This document shows, in pieces, positions 25,322 to 33,715 of a stretch of 64,000 nt of DNA. Each line of letters starts with the position of its first letter. Position 1 is the first letter of the stretch. This DNA is from Agathobaculum sp. NTUH-O15-33. Its GTDB lineage: Bacteria; Bacillota; Clostridia; Oscillospirales; Butyricicoccaceae. The stretch covers positions 248,001 to 312,000 of the forward strand of contig NZ_CP136187.1 in assembly GCF_033193315.1 (NCBI RefSeq). Reading direction: 5' to 3'. The notes under the pieces are model-generated. The model was given only the letters and a program-made list of their open reading frames with translations. It was not told where the DNA came from and searched no databases. Both the position numbers and the translations under genes were made by a program.

Positions 25322-25650
25322 CGGGAATCCTGCTGCGTTCGCTCGCCGTTACGCTGCTCATTGAAACGCTCGCGGCGCTGCTGCTTGGCCTGCGCCGCCG
25401 GCACGCGTTGACCGTGGTTTGGCTGATGAATCTGGTCACCAATCCGCCGGTGGTTTTTGCGGTCACGCTGTGCCGCAAGCTGTGGCCGGTCTACGCGCCG
25501 CCGGTCACGGCGCTATGCGAAGTGCTGGCCGTGGCTGCGGAATATGTTTTGCTGCGGCGCTGTGTGCCACTTTCGCGCCGCCGCGCGGCGGTGGCAGCGG
25601 TGGTTTTGAATTTAGCGTCTTATTTGGCCGGGTGCTTGCTGTCAGTCTAA
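25318..25650 (+). CDS. Small hydrophobic membrane protein (110 aa), unknown
   Basis: The protein begins MTGILLRSLAVTLLIETLAALL and has three or four membrane segments with basic loops (LGLRRRHAL, LLRRCVPLSRRRA). Start ATG 25318 overlaps the stop of the MFS-like gene by ATGA, which fixes the start and implies a functional partnership. No family is recognised. Confidence 0.7.
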   Translation: MTGILLRSLAVTLLIETLAALLLGLRRRHALTVVWLMNLVTNPPVVFAVTLCRKLWPVYAPPVTALCEVLAVAAEYVLLRRCVPLSRRRAAVAAVVLNLASYLAGCLLSV

Positions 25651-25665
25651 TCATCAGGGGGGAAT

Positions 25666-26068
25666 ATGAAAAATGCAACAAACCCAATGTCATTAAGATA
25701 AGGGAAGCGCACAGGAAAAAACAAGGGAATCACCGAGCTAGTAGGGCGCGACGCTCCCGGCGCGCCGTCTCGAAGGGACGTAACACTTGCTGAGAAACCA
25801 TGTCCCTTCGCTCGGCTGTACCAGCCTGTTTGATGCTCTCACTTATCCAGGTGCTTCGCTCTCGGCGCGCCGAGGGCGTCGCGCCCTACATGTTCTGTGC
25901 TTGCGATACCTTTTTGTCTTGTCTGACCTTAACTTAATGACATTGGCAACAAACCCGCCGCTTTTGTGCTGGCGTTCTACCTACGCACCGATCAAACGCT
26001 TTCCTTTGTTGCGGTACTATGGTTATATAGGCACAGGCAAAGGCGGCTATTTGCAAAGTAATCGATGA
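25666..26068 (+). pseudogene. Small ORF (43 codons) split by a MITE-like element
   Basis: GGGGGGAAT is followed by ATG 25666, reading MKNATNP. The frame is broken by the insertion at about 25686-25945. Joining the flanks and keeping one copy of the 11-bp direct repeat restores MKNATNPPLLCWRSTYAPIK followed by RFPLLRYYGYIGTGKGGYLQ and SNR, ending at TGA 26066-26068. The restored ORF would be third in the operon, 15 bp after the previous stop. Whether it was a real protein is unproven; the exact restoration and the ribosome site favour it. Confidence 0.55.
25686..25945. mobile_element. MITE-like non-autonomous element, about 260 bp
   Basis: Terminal inverted repeats CCAATGTCATTAAG and CTTAATGACATTGG bound the element. 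Flanking direct repeats GCAACAAACCC lie at 25675-25685 and 25946-25956 (target duplication of 8-11 bp; the exact edge is ambiguous because the outer C/G bases are shared). A second, inner inverted pair of about 27 bp (25741-25767 and 25863-25889), beginning GTAGGGCGCGACGC, lies inside. There is no transposase frame. It interrupts a small ORF. Confidence 0.8.
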
Positions 26069-26088
26069 TAAAATAGGGGGATTTGGAA

Positions 26089-26937
26089 ATGAGACATCTG
26101 GGGAAAAGACTGCTGTTCGCGGCGCTGCTGCTGGTTATGGCCATCGTGCCCGCGCTGGCGGACGCGGCGGTAGACGAATTTTGGGAATATGCTTATCAAG
26201 TGGATTACGACTGCTATGTCGCTTCGCCGGACGGCATCGGCTTAAATTTCCGCTATGGCGCGGGTTCGGAGTACGGCAAGGTGTTCGACAGCCCGATCCC
26301 GATGGACACCAAACTGCATATTTCGCAGGAGACCGTTTCGAGTAAGGGCTCCAAATGGGGCTATACGACGTATAACGGCGAGTACGGCTGGGTATATCTG
26401 GCTGAAACGACCACCACAAAGCCCGCGTCCGCCGCGGATGACTTTTGGTCGCGCGCGTACGAGGTGGACTATACCGCCTATGTCAACTCGCCGGACGGTA
26501 TCGGCGTGAACTTTCGCTCCGGGCCGGACTCGTCCTACGGTAAGGTGCTGGACGACCCGATCCCAATGAAGACCGCCCTGCATATCGAGCAGGAAACGAC
26601 CTCGGTCAAAAACTCGAAATGGGGCTATACGGCGTATAACGGCCAGCATGGCTGGGTGTACTTAGCCGAATTAACGATCGAGAAGCCCGCCGGCGCGCCC
26701 GCGCAGACCCCGGCGGCGGAACCGGCTTCCACCGAACCTGCTGAACCCGCCGATCCCGCGCCCATGGCGGAGCCAGATGACGTCGAGCCGGTCCATCCCA
26801 TACCCGTCGCGGACGAGCAGCCTGCCCACCAGCCCGACACGCCGCTCACTCTGGCAATCATCGCCATCGTGATCCTTGTGATCGCCGTCACGGCGCTGTT
26901 GCTTCTATTGCTGAGAAAAAATAAAACAAAGTCTTGA
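26089..26937 (+). CDS. Surface protein with two bacterial SH3 domains
   Basis: The 282-residue protein has a signal peptide (MRHLGKRLLFAALLLVMAIVPALA), two tandem repeats of about 70 residues each with SPDGIGxNFRxGxxSxYGKV and SKWGYTxYNGxxGWVYLAE (about 45-110 and 120-190), a Pro/Ala/Glu linker and a C-terminal membrane helix with LLRKNKTKS tail. SH3b domains usually bind cell-wall peptides. ATG 26089 is chosen because AGGGGGA lies 9 bp upstream. It may be cotranscribed with the membrane-protein genes before it. Confidence 0.85.
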   Translation: MRHLGKRLLFAALLLVMAIVPALADAAVDEFWEYAYQVDYDCYVASPDGIGLNFRYGAGSEYGKVFDSPIPMDTKLHISQETVSSKGSKWGYTTYNGEYGWVYLAETTTTKPASAADDFWSRAYEVDYTAYVNSPDGIGVNFRSGPDSSYGKVLDDPIPMKTALHIEQETTSVKNSKWGYTAYNGQHGWVYLAELTIEKPAGAPAQTPAAEPASTEPAEPADPAPMAEPDDVEPVHPIPVADEQPAHQPDTPLTLAIIAIVILVIAVTALLLLLLRKNKTKS

Positions 26938-26962
26938 CAAACCGGTATCTTTTGCATATAGT
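26934..26962 (+). promoter_or_regulatory. Promoter of the riboswitch-exchanger unit
   Basis: TTGACA (26934-26939) and TATAGT (26957-26962), 17-bp spacer. The -35 overlaps the TGA stop of the SH3 gene. Confidence 0.85.
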
Positions 26963-26992
26963 AGGACAGGTAATCAAAATGATTTCCACGAT

Positions 26993-27133
26993 ATAAAAGG
27001 GAGTAGCTCACGCGGCGGCGCCGCGTGGGGCGGTGTCGTCAATCTCGGCCGGAACTTTTTCGGCCCGTACCGTTCCGTAAGTAGCGAGACTTTTATTGCA
27101 GCCTGAAACTGCAATGAAAGTCTCGTTTTTTTT
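26993..27133 (+). ncRNA. yybP-ykoY manganese riboswitch with terminator
   Basis: The conserved elements are present in order: AAAAGGGAGTAGC (P1 5' arm and first loop), a GC-rich variable stem, GTGTCGTCAATCTCGG (second conserved loop), and AGTAGCGAGACTTTTAT (3' side of P1). CGAGACTTTTATTGCAG (27085-27101) also pairs with CTGCAATGAAAGTCTCG (27109-27125), followed by T8, forming a terminator exclusive with the aptamer. Mn(II) binding should stabilise the aptamer and turn the exchanger gene on, as known for the class. Confidence 0.9.
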
Positions 27134-27167
27134 GTTCTGGAAATACTTTTAAAGGGGTCGTATCATT

Positions 27168-28115
27168 ATGCTGTCTTTTGTTTTACTGATCGTAGGCTTC
27201 ACGCTGCTCGTCTGGGGGGCGGACAAGTTCGTCGCGGGCGCGTCCGCGCTCGCGCGCCGGCTGGGGGTGCCCGCGCTGATCGTCGGCCTGACTGTCGTCG
27301 CCTTCGGCACGTCCGCGCCCGAACTGGCCGTCAGCGTGACCGCCGCCTTAAAGGGCGCGAACGAGATCGCGGTCGGCAACGTGCTGGGTTCCAACATCTT
27401 TAACCTTTTGGTGGTGGCCGGTCTGTCTGCGGTGCTGTGCCCGCTGGTGGTCGACCGTGACATCCTGCGGCGCGACTGGCCGCTCTCCATCGCGGCGGCG
27501 GGGCTGCTTACCGTGATGCTGCTGTTCGGCGGCGGCATCACGCGCTGGGAAGGTCTGCTGCTGCTCGTGCTGTTCGTGTGGCTGATGATCGTGCAGGTGC
27601 GCCCGGCGCTCCGCAACCGCGCGGTATCGGCGCCAAACGGGGCGGAAGAGCTGGCCGAGGCCATGCCGCCCGTGATGATCGGCGTCAACATCGTGCTGGG
27701 CCTGATCTGCATCGTTATGGGCGGCCAGCTTTCGGTAAACGGCGCGACCGGCATCGCCCGCATGTTCGGCCTTTCCGAAACGCTGATCGGCCTGACCATT
27801 GTTGCCATCGGCACCAGCCTGCCCGAGCTCGTCACCTCGCTCGTCGCCGCGAAGAAGGGCGAGAACGATATCGCGATGGGCAACGTCATCGGCTCCAACC
27901 TGTTCAATATTTTGCTCATTCTAGGCGCGTCCGCGTTGATCAGCCCGATTACCGTACTGCCCACCGCCGTGATCGACAGCGCGATCTTGACGATTTTGTC
28001 CATCGCGTTCCTGCTGCCCGCAATGAAGGGCAAAATGTCGCGCCCGGTAGGCGCCGTGATGGCGCTTTGCTATGTCGGCTTCACCGCGTACCTGATCATG
28101 CGCTCCGCCATGTAA
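27168..28115 (+). CDS. CaCA-family cation exchanger (YrbG type)
   Basis: This is an inner-membrane antiporter of the calcium/cation family. The 315 residues form two homologous halves, each with the alpha-repeat: LTVVAFGTSAPELAVSVTAA and GNVLGSNIFNLLVV in the first, LTIVAIGTSLPELVTSLVAA and GNVIGSNLFNILLI in the second. Family members exchange Na+/Ca2+ or H+. The upstream manganese riboswitch suggests Mn(II), or Mn/Ca, export. MntP in the same window provides a second Mn route. Confidence 0.93.
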   Translation: MLSFVLLIVGFTLLVWGADKFVAGASALARRLGVPALIVGLTVVAFGTSAPELAVSVTAALKGANEIAVGNVLGSNIFNLLVVAGLSAVLCPLVVDRDILRRDWPLSIAAAGLLTVMLLFGGGITRWEGLLLLVLFVWLMIVQVRPALRNRAVSAPNGAEELAEAMPPVMIGVNIVLGLICIVMGGQLSVNGATGIARMFGLSETLIGLTIVAIGTSLPELVTSLVAAKKGENDIAMGNVIGSNLFNILLILGASALISPITVLPTAVIDSAILTILSIAFLLPAMKGKMSRPVGAVMALCYVGFTAYLIMRSAM

Positions 28116-28136
28116 CGCCGTTTACAAAAAATTTGT

Positions 28137-28164
28137 TTGTTCCGCTCGCGTTCTGTGATATAAT
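28137..28164 (+). promoter_or_regulatory. Promoter of secA
   Basis: TTGTTC (28137-28142) and TATAAT (28159-28164), 16-bp spacer. Confidence 0.65.
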
Positions 28165-28215
28165 AAGATGATTATATATGGAGTTATGCTCTTTTGAAAG
28201 GCTGATATTTGAACA

Positions 28216-30969
28216 ATGGCTAATATTTTCACAAAGCTATTTGGCACCCATTCGAGCCACGAGCTGAAAAAGATCTATCCGATCGCGGACAAGGTGGACG
28301 CGCTGGAGGATCAATACCGTACCCTGACGGACGAACAGCTTCGCGGCAAGACCGCGGAATTTAAGACCCGCTTCCAGAACGGCGAAACGCTGGACGATCT
28401 GCTGCCCGAGGCGTTTGCCACCGTGCGCGAGGCCGCGGACCGCGTGCTCGGTCTGCGCCATTACCGCGTGCAGGTCATCGGCGGCATTGTGCTGCATCAG
28501 GGCCGAATCGCCGAGATGAAAACCGGCGAAGGCAAGACCCTCGTCGCGACCCTGCCCGCCTACTTGAACGCGCTGACCGGCAAGGGCGTGCACATCGTCA
28601 CCGTGAACGATTACCTTGCCAAGCGCGACTCGGAATGGATGGGCAAGGTGTACCGCTATCTAGGGCTGACCGTCGGCCTTGTCATTCACGACATCCAGCC
28701 GAACGAGCGCAAAGCGATGTATGCCGCCGATATCACCTACGGCACCAACAACGAGTTTGGTTTTGATTACCTGCGCGATAATATGGCGATCTACATGCAG
28801 TCCATGGTGCAGCGCGGCCACGCCTTCGCCATTGTGGACGAGGTCGACTCTATTTTGATCGACGAAGCGAGAACGCCGCTGATCATTTCCGGTCAGGGCG
28901 AGCAATCCTCCGCCCTGTACCAAATGGCCGACCGCTTTGCCGCGGGCCTGAAGTGCCTGCGCGTCAAGGAAGTGGACGCCAAGGAAGAGCAGGAGGATAT
29001 CGAAGCCGATTATATCGTAGATGAAAAAGCCCGCACCGCCACGCTTACCCCCAAGGGCCAGAGCCGCGCCGAGGCTTACTTCAAGGTTGAAAACCTGTCC
29101 GATCCTGAAAATACCACGTTGCAGCACCATATTAACCAAGCGGTCAAGGCGCGCGGCGTCATGCAGCGCGATGTCGATTATGTCGTACGCGACGGTCAGG
29201 TCATCATCGTCGATGAATTCACCGGCCGTTTAATGTTCGGCCGCCGCTATAACGAGGGCCTGCATCAGGCGATCGAAGCCAAGGAAGGCGTAAAGGTAGA
29301 GCACGAAAGCAAAACGCTCGCCACCATCACCTTCCAGAATTACTTCCGCCTTTATGGCAAGCTGTCCGGCATGACCGGTACCGCGCTGACCGAGGAAGAG
29401 GAATTCCGCCACATCTATAAGCTGGACGTTATTGAAATTCCGACCAATAAGCAAATCGCCCGTCTGGACAACCCGGACGCGGTGTATAAGAACGAGCGCG
29501 GCAAGATTAATGCGACCATCGCGCGTATCGAGGAATGCCATGCGAAGGGCCAGCCGATCCTAGTCGGTACCGTGTCCATCGAAAAATCCGAAGAGTTTTC
29601 GGCTATTTTAAAGAAAAAGGGCATCAAGCACACGGTGCTGAACGCGAAGTACCACGAAAAGGAAGCGGATATCGTCGCGCAGGCCGGTAAATCCGGCGCG
29701 GTCACCATAGCGACCAACATGGCGGGCCGTGGTACCGATATCATGCTTGGCGGCAACGCCGAGACCATGGCGCTGGACGAGCTGCGCAAGGGCGATTACA
29801 CGCCGGAGTTGCTGGCGGAAGCCAACGGCCATGCGGAAACGGATGATCCGGCCATTCTGGATATCCGTAATCGTTTTAAAGAATTATACGAAAAGTATAA
29901 ACAGGAAACCGACGCTGACGCGGAAAAGGTGCGGGCGGCGGGCGGCCTGTATATTCTGGGCACCGAGCGGCACGAATCCCGCCGTATCGATAACCAGCTG
30001 CGCGGCCGCGCGGGCCGTCAGGGCGACCCGGGCGAATCCTCCTTCTATATCTCGCTGGAAGACGATCTGATGCGTCTGTTCGGTTCGGAAAAGATACAGA
30101 ACATGATGGATACGCTCGGCATCGAGGAAGACGAGCCGATCGACCAAAAAATCTTGTCCGGCGCGATCGAGAACGCGCAGAAGAAGATTGAAAGCCGCAA
30201 CTTCGCTACCCGTAAGCACGTGCTGGAGTATGACGATGTGCTCAATACCCAGCGCCAGACCATTTACAGCCAGCGACTCAAGGTGCTGTCCGGCGAGGAT
30301 ATGAAGTCCAACATTCTTTCGATGGTGGATGATACGATCGCCCGCGCGGTGCACGCCGCGATTGGCGAAAACCATCTGCTTTCCGTAGAGATGGTGGAGC
30401 AGGCGCGCCGTCCGTTTATCGGCCTGTTCCTGCGCCCGGACGACTGCGTCTTTACGCCCGAGGAATGCGACGATCTGACCGCCGACCAGCTTAAAAACGA
30501 GCTGTGCGAAAAAGCGCACGCTGTTTATGAAGCCAAGGAGAGCCAGCTGACGCCCGCGATCATGCGCGAACTTGAGCGCGTGGTGCTGCTCAAGAACGTC
30601 GATACCAAGTGGATGGACCATATCGATGCCATGACCGAGCTGCGAAACGGCATCGGCCTGCGCGCGTACGGCCAGCACGATCCCGTGGTTGAGTACAAGC
30701 GCGAAGGCTTTGATATGTTCGACGCAATGATCGATTCGATCCGCGAGGACACCGTCCGTATGATCTTCCTTGCGCAGGTGCGCACGCAGGAGGAGCCCAA
30801 GCGCGAGCAGGTCGCCAAGGAGACCTCGGCCGCGGGCGCGGCGGACGGCACGGCCAAGAAGGAGCCTGTCCGCGTCGGCAAGAAGGTCGGCATGAACGAT
30901 CCCTGCCCGTGTGGCAGCGGCAAAAAGTACAAAAAGTGCTGCTATTTAAAGCAGGATAAGCCGCAGTAA
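28216..30969 (+). CDS. secA: Preprotein translocase ATPase SecA
   Basis: SecA drives export of unfolded proteins through SecYEG. The 917 residues carry Walker [15 protein letters not shown] (about 101-114), [19 protein letters not shown] (Walker B, about 211-229), the preprotein cross-linking domain, NMAGRGTDI, the helical scaffold/wing, and a C-terminal zinc-binding SEC-C motif ([13 protein letters not shown]). It is full length. The ribosome site is weak and distant (GAAAGG). It is monocistronic with its own terminator. Confidence 0.98.
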   Translation: MANIFTKLFGTHSSHELKKIYPIADKVDALEDQYRTLTDEQLRGKTAEFKTRFQNGETLDDLLPEAFATVREAADRVLGLRHYRVQVIGGIVLHQGRIAEMKTGEGKTLVATLPAYLNALTGKGVHIVTVNDYLAKRDSEWMGKVYRYLGLTVGLVIHDIQPNERKAMYAADITYGTNNEFGFDYLRDNMAIYMQSMVQRGHAFAIVDEVDSILIDEARTPLIISGQGEQSSALYQMADRFAAGLKCLRVKEVDAKEEQEDIEADYIVDEKARTATLTPKGQSRAEAYFKVENLSDPENTTLQHHINQAVKARGVMQRDVDYVVRDGQVIIVDEFTGRLMFGRRYNEGLHQAIEAKEGVKVEHESKTLATITFQNYFRLYGKLSGMTGTALTEEEEFRHIYKLDVIEIPTNKQIARLDNPDAVYKNERGKINATIARIEECHAKGQPILVGTVSIEKSEEFSAILKKKGIKHTVLNAKYHEKEADIVAQAGKSGAVTIATNMAGRGTDIMLGGNAETMALDELRKGDYTPELLAEANGHAETDDPAILDIRNRFKELYEKYKQETDADAEKVRAAGGLYILGTERHESRRIDNQLRGRAGRQGDPGESSFYISLEDDLMRLFGSEKIQNMMDTLGIEEDEPIDQKILSGAIENAQKKIESRNFATRKHVLEYDDVLNTQRQTIYSQRLKVLSGEDMKSNILSMVDDTIARAVHAAIGENHLLSVEMVEQARRPFIGLFLRPDDCVFTPEECDDLTADQLKNELCEKAHAVYEAKESQLTPAIMRELERVVLLKNVDTKWMDHIDAMTELRNGIGLRAYGQHDPVVEYKREGFDMFDAMIDSIREDTVRMIFLAQVRTQEEPKREQVAKETSAAGAADGTAKKEPVRVGKKVGMNDPCPCGSGKKYKKCCYLKQDKPQ

Positions 30970-30977
30970 AAAAGTGA

Positions 30978-31019
30978 AGCAAGCGGGCGATCCTTACCGG
31001 ATCGCCCGCTTGCTTTTTT
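30978..31019 (+). terminator. Terminator of secA
   Basis: AAGCAAGCGGGCGATCC and GGATCGCCCGCTTGCTT around a short TTACC-type loop, then T6. Confidence 0.93.
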
Positions 31020-31544
31020 CGGTGGTGCGCTGGCGCGCACAATTTTATGCGCGGCAGTAGCCGCGCGGCGTGGTGAGGGCACCACGCCCTACAACATATG
31101 GGTCTGCGCCGTTTAAACCGGCTCACAACACCCCCAACGCACCCGACATGTTGGGCGGTGACCCCAGCCCGCCGCAAGCGAAGCGCCAGCATACGTGGGC
31201 GCGCCAAATCAGGCCGGTCCGGCCGAGCGGAGGCACCTATCCACTGAATCCCTAGGAAACCGGTACGGCACTAAGGTGCCCCACACGCAATTCAACAGGA
31301 CGGCAAGCGCCGCCCCCCAGTCAGGAGTAAGGGAAAGAGTGGAAGTCAGGAGGGAGAGGAAACCGCAGGTGTCCGCTCCCTCTTGCCCCCGCGCCGGGCG
31401 GCGCGACCGTCTCCCGCGGCTACCGCCGCGTATTTTATTGCGAACGTGAGCGAGGCTCCAAGAGGAAGCCGCCGCACAGCTTTTATTGGAATGATACGGA
31501 TATACATCCATAATCTTAATTAACCTTATGCAAATTCAATTCCC
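31020..31544. other. Repeat-rich spacer of about 525 bp without a supported gene
   Basis: After the hairpin at 31067 there is a degenerate second copy near 31148-31176 (GGGCGGTGACCCCAGCCCGCC) and a possible stem GGAGGGAG...CTCCCTC near 31351-31386. A minus-strand frame of 100 codons (31209-31511) has no ribosome site, low-complexity Arg/Ser composition and no family resemblance. No structured-RNA class was recognised. It may be decayed mobile DNA. Confidence 0.4.
31067..31088. repeat. Hairpin of the GTAGGGCG-type intergenic repeat
   Basis: GGCGTGGTG-AGGG-CACCACGCC is a perfect 9-bp hairpin, followed by CTACAACAT. It resembles the inner inverted repeat of the MITE at 25741-25889 (GCGCCCTACATGTT), suggesting a shared repeat family. 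Confidence 0.55.
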
Positions 31545-31573
31545 TTGTTTTGTCTTTCCAGTATCCGTACAAT
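31545..31573 (+). promoter_or_regulatory. Promoter of the RHH-Spo0A_C gene
   Basis: TTGTTT (31545-31550) and TACAAT (31568-31573), 17-bp spacer. It rules out translation starting at 31545. Confidence 0.6.
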
Positions 31574-31589
31574 AGTAATACAAAAGGGG

Positions 31590-31991
31590 GTGGGTGTCAT
31601 ATCGGAATATCCATTGGTCAATCGCAAGCAATTTACATCAACGTTACGAAATGACCTGATTTGCGCGTTTGAGCAGCTGCATTATGAAACCCGAATCCCA
31701 AAATCCAAGTTACATGATGAGGCAGTTGAGGATTTGCTGAAAAAATATAAAGGCAAAAAGGGCATTGATATGAACATGAAAAAGATCTACAAACACTTAG
31801 CCAAACAATACCATACCACGCCGCGAGAGATCGAGGAGGAAATACAAAAATCGATTTTGATGGCGTTTACTTCGCCGTCCGACGAAGAAACGGCCGCTTA
31901 CCAGCAAAGCGTGCCGCGAAAAGGGGATATACCGACCCCGGAAGAGCTCATTCGCTTTATGACAGAGCAAATAAAGGCGGAACAGGAATAA
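31590..31991 (+). CDS. Ribbon-helix-helix / Spo0A C-terminal-like DNA-binding protein
   Basis: From GTG 31590 the product has 133 residues. The N-terminal part, NRKQFTSTLRNDLICAFEQL followed by HYETRIPKSKLHDEAVEDLL, has the strand-helix-helix pattern of RHH (CopG/Arc-like) proteins. The middle part, IYKHLAKQYHTTPREIEEEI and QKSILMAF, resembles the effector domain of Spo0A. There is no receiver domain. This points to a small DNA-binding regulator, perhaps competing for 0A-box-like sites. The start is uncertain because AAAGGGGG is very close to the GTG; no in-frame ATG exists. Confidence 0.7.
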   Translation: MGVISEYPLVNRKQFTSTLRNDLICAFEQLHYETRIPKSKLHDEAVEDLLKKYKGKKGIDMNMKKIYKHLAKQYHTTPREIEEEIQKSILMAFTSPSDEETAAYQQSVPRKGDIPTPEELIRFMTEQIKAEQE

Positions 31992-32011
31992 AGCGCGGCT
32001 CCGCTACAAAG

Positions 32012-32053
32012 CGAAAAGGAGAAGAAAACCATGCGGTTTTCTTCTCCTTTTGA
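32012..32053. terminator. Bidirectional terminator
   Basis: GAAAAGGAGAAGAAAACC and GGTTTTCTTCTCCTTTT around ATGC, between convergent genes. Confidence 0.85.
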
Positions 32054-32055
32054 TG

Positions 32056-32946
32056 TTATATCGGTACGAATAAGGAAAACGTGCTGCCGGAGCCGGGCTT
32101 GCTTGCCAGCTTGATGTAGCCGCCCTGCGCGGCGGCGATCTCGCGGGCAAGGTACAGGCCTAGGCCCACGCCCTGCTCATCCCGCACGGAGGGCGAGCGG
32201 TAAAACCGCTCGAATACCTGCGCCTGCTCCACTTCGGGGATGCCGGGCCCGTCGTCGGTTACGTCGATCCGGCAAAACAATTCGTACGGCGTGGCGGAAA
32301 GTGATACCCGGCCGCCCGCGGGCGTATATTTTACCGCGTTATCCAGCAGGTTAAACAGCGCTTCCTGCGTCCATTTGGGGTCGAAACGCGCGGTTTGCTC
32401 AAGCGGAAGGTACGAAAGCGCAATCCCCTTGTTCTCCGCCGCCGCCTGAATCTGAATCGCCGCCGCTTGCATCATAGGCGCGAGTGCTGCGCGGCGCGGC
32501 TGCACCGCGATCACGCCGGTTTCCAAGCGCCCGGATTTGACCAGCGCGTCGATCAGAAAACGCAGCTTTTCCGCCTGCGCACCGAGCGCGGCCACCAGAT
32601 CGGGGCAGCCTTCCGGCAGCGGCTGTTCGCCGAGCAGGCCCGCGTAAAGTAAAATGTTGGCGATCGGCGTTTTGGTCTGGTGGGAAATGTCCGCGATCAT
32701 GGTTTGTATGCGGGCTTTTTCCTCCGAAAGGTTCGCTTCCGAGGAGGAGCACGCGCTCAAATAGCGGTATAGCTTGCTTTCCACCGCCGAAAAGCGGCTT
32801 TCGTCGAAGTTTGCTTCGGTGAACCGCCCGGCGATCGCGTCGTTCAGCATGCGATCGAGCCGGTTCATGGTGCGGCGAAGCAGCAGCCGGTCGCCCACGA
32901 TGATTACCGCCGCCGCAAGCACGGTAAGCAGCGCAAAATAGTTCAT
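32056..32946 (-). CDS. Sensor histidine kinase
   Basis: The 296-residue membrane kinase has one N-terminal transmembrane helix (MNYFALLTVLAAAVIIVGDRL) and no obvious sensory domain. The dimerisation/phosphoacceptor box is ISHQTKTPIANILL (His at about 95). HATPase motifs are NLLDNAVKYTPAGG (N box), DDGPGIPEVE (G1) and GVGLGLYLAREI (G2). The start overlaps the response regulator stop by ATGA, so the two are coupled. The short sensor resembles intramembrane-sensing kinases. The stimulus is unknown. Confidence 0.92.
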   Translation of the reverse strand: MNYFALLTVLAAAVIIVGDRLLLRRTMNRLDRMLNDAIAGRFTEANFDESRFSAVESKLYRYLSACSSSEANLSEEKARIQTMIADISHQTKTPIANILLYAGLLGEQPLPEGCPDLVAALGAQAEKLRFLIDALVKSGRLETGVIAVQPRRAALAPMMQAAAIQIQAAAENKGIALSYLPLEQTARFDPKWTQEALFNLLDNAVKYTPAGGRVSLSATPYELFCRIDVTDDGPGIPEVEQAQVFERFYRSPSVRDEQGVGLGLYLAREIAAAQGGYIKLASKPGSGSTFSLFVPI

Positions 32947-33608
32947 GCCTCCACCGCCCAAGTGTAGCCGACTCCGTATATGGTCTTGATCGGCGCGTCG
33001 TCGCCCAGCTTGGAGCGCAGGCGGCGCACGGTAACGGAAAGCGCGTTTTCATCCACATAGGCCGCGCCGTCCGTCCATATGCGGTCGATCAGCGTGTCGC
33101 GCGGCAAGGTGCGCCCACGGTTTTCGACCAGCAGCTTTAATAGCTTTTGCTCGGTCTGCGATAGAGCGATCGGTTTGCCGCCGTGCGCAAAGGTCAGGCG
33201 GTCAAAGTCAAACTCGTATTCGCCCACGCGGCACACCGGCGCGCCGCTTTTGGCGCGGCGCAGCTGGGCCGCTACCCGCACGCGTAGCACGGCCAGCGAA
33301 AAGGGCTTTGTGATATAATCGTCCGCGCCGAGCGTGAACCCAGTCACGATATCGGTCTCCAAGTCGTTCGCGGTCAGCAGCAGCACGGGGGTAACGCTTA
33401 CCTGCCGCAGCTCGGTCAGCAGGTCTAGGCCCGAGCCGTCCGGCAGGCCCACGTCAAAAATACAAAGGTCAAACGCTTGCTCCGCGAGCAGGCGGCGCGC
33501 ATCGGCGCAGCTCGCCGCAAGGGTGGGCGCGGTCTCGGCGTCGGTCAGGGCAATGACAAGCCCGCGGCCAAGCGAAGGGTCGTCCTCTACGATCAAGATT
33601 CGGTTCAT
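32943..33608 (-). CDS. OmpR-family response regulator
   Basis: The 221-residue protein has a receiver (ILIVEDDPSLGRGL; phosphoacceptor Asp in LCIFDVGLPDGSG, near residue 51; TKPF) and a C-terminal winged helix (LSQTEQKLLKLLVENRGRTL ... VRRLRSKLGDD). The start ATG 33608 (MNRILIVEDD) is preceded by GAGGTGATT; the three-codon longer frame is not needed. Partner of the following kinase. Its promoter overlaps that of blaI back to back. Confidence 0.93.
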   Translation of the reverse strand: MNRILIVEDDPSLGRGLVIALTDAETAPTLAASCADARRLLAEQAFDLCIFDVGLPDGSGLDLLTELRQVSVTPVLLLTANDLETDIVTGFTLGADDYITKPFSLAVLRVRVAAQLRRAKSGAPVCRVGEYEFDFDRLTFAHGGKPIALSQTEQKLLKLLVENRGRTLPRDTLIDRIWTDGAAYVDENALSVTVRRLRSKLGDDAPIKTIYGVGYTWAVEA

Positions 33609-33628
33609 GGCAATCACCTCTCTGCGCT

Positions 33629-33657
33629 ATTGTATCACATGACTTAGCGCTTGACAA
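33629..33657 (-). promoter_or_regulatory. Promoter of the two-component operon
   Basis: Minus-strand TTGTCA (33652-33657) and TACAAT (33629-33634), 17-bp spacer. Its -35 shares bases with the plus-strand TTGACA of blaI. Confidence 0.65.
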
Positions 33658-33682
33658 ACTGCAACTACAAGTGTAGTATAAT
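33651..33682 (+). promoter_or_regulatory. Promoter of the blaI-M56 operon
   Basis: TTGACA (33651-33656) with -10 TAGTAT at 17 bp (33674-33679) or TATAAT at 20 bp (33677-33682). The first BlaI operator overlaps the -10. Confidence 0.7.
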
Positions 33683-33703
33683 CATATAGACTACACTTGT
33701 AGT
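33664..33703. promoter_or_regulatory. Twin BlaI/CopY-type operators
   Basis: Two palindromes, ACTACAAGTGTAGT (33664-33677) and ACTACACTTGTAGT (33690-33703), each contain the TACAnnTGTA core bound by BlaI/MecI/CopY repressors. They are centred 26 bp apart and cover the -10 and transcript start, so autorepression is predicted. Confidence 0.85.
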
Positions 33704-33715
33704 GAGGTAAACGGC

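Noticed and set aside
25651..26088. Complete insertion sequence in the gap after 25650
   Set aside because: Only about 260 bp between the direct repeats and no transposase frame, so it is non-autonomous.
31330..31400. Possible RNase P RNA because of GAGAGGAAACCGC
   Set aside because: The universal GAGGAAAGTCCGGGC block and the paired downstream element are missing.
31209..31511. 100-codon minus-strand frame in the repeat-rich spacer
   Set aside because: No Shine-Dalgarno, low-complexity Ser/Arg content and overlap with hairpins; no family resemblance seen.
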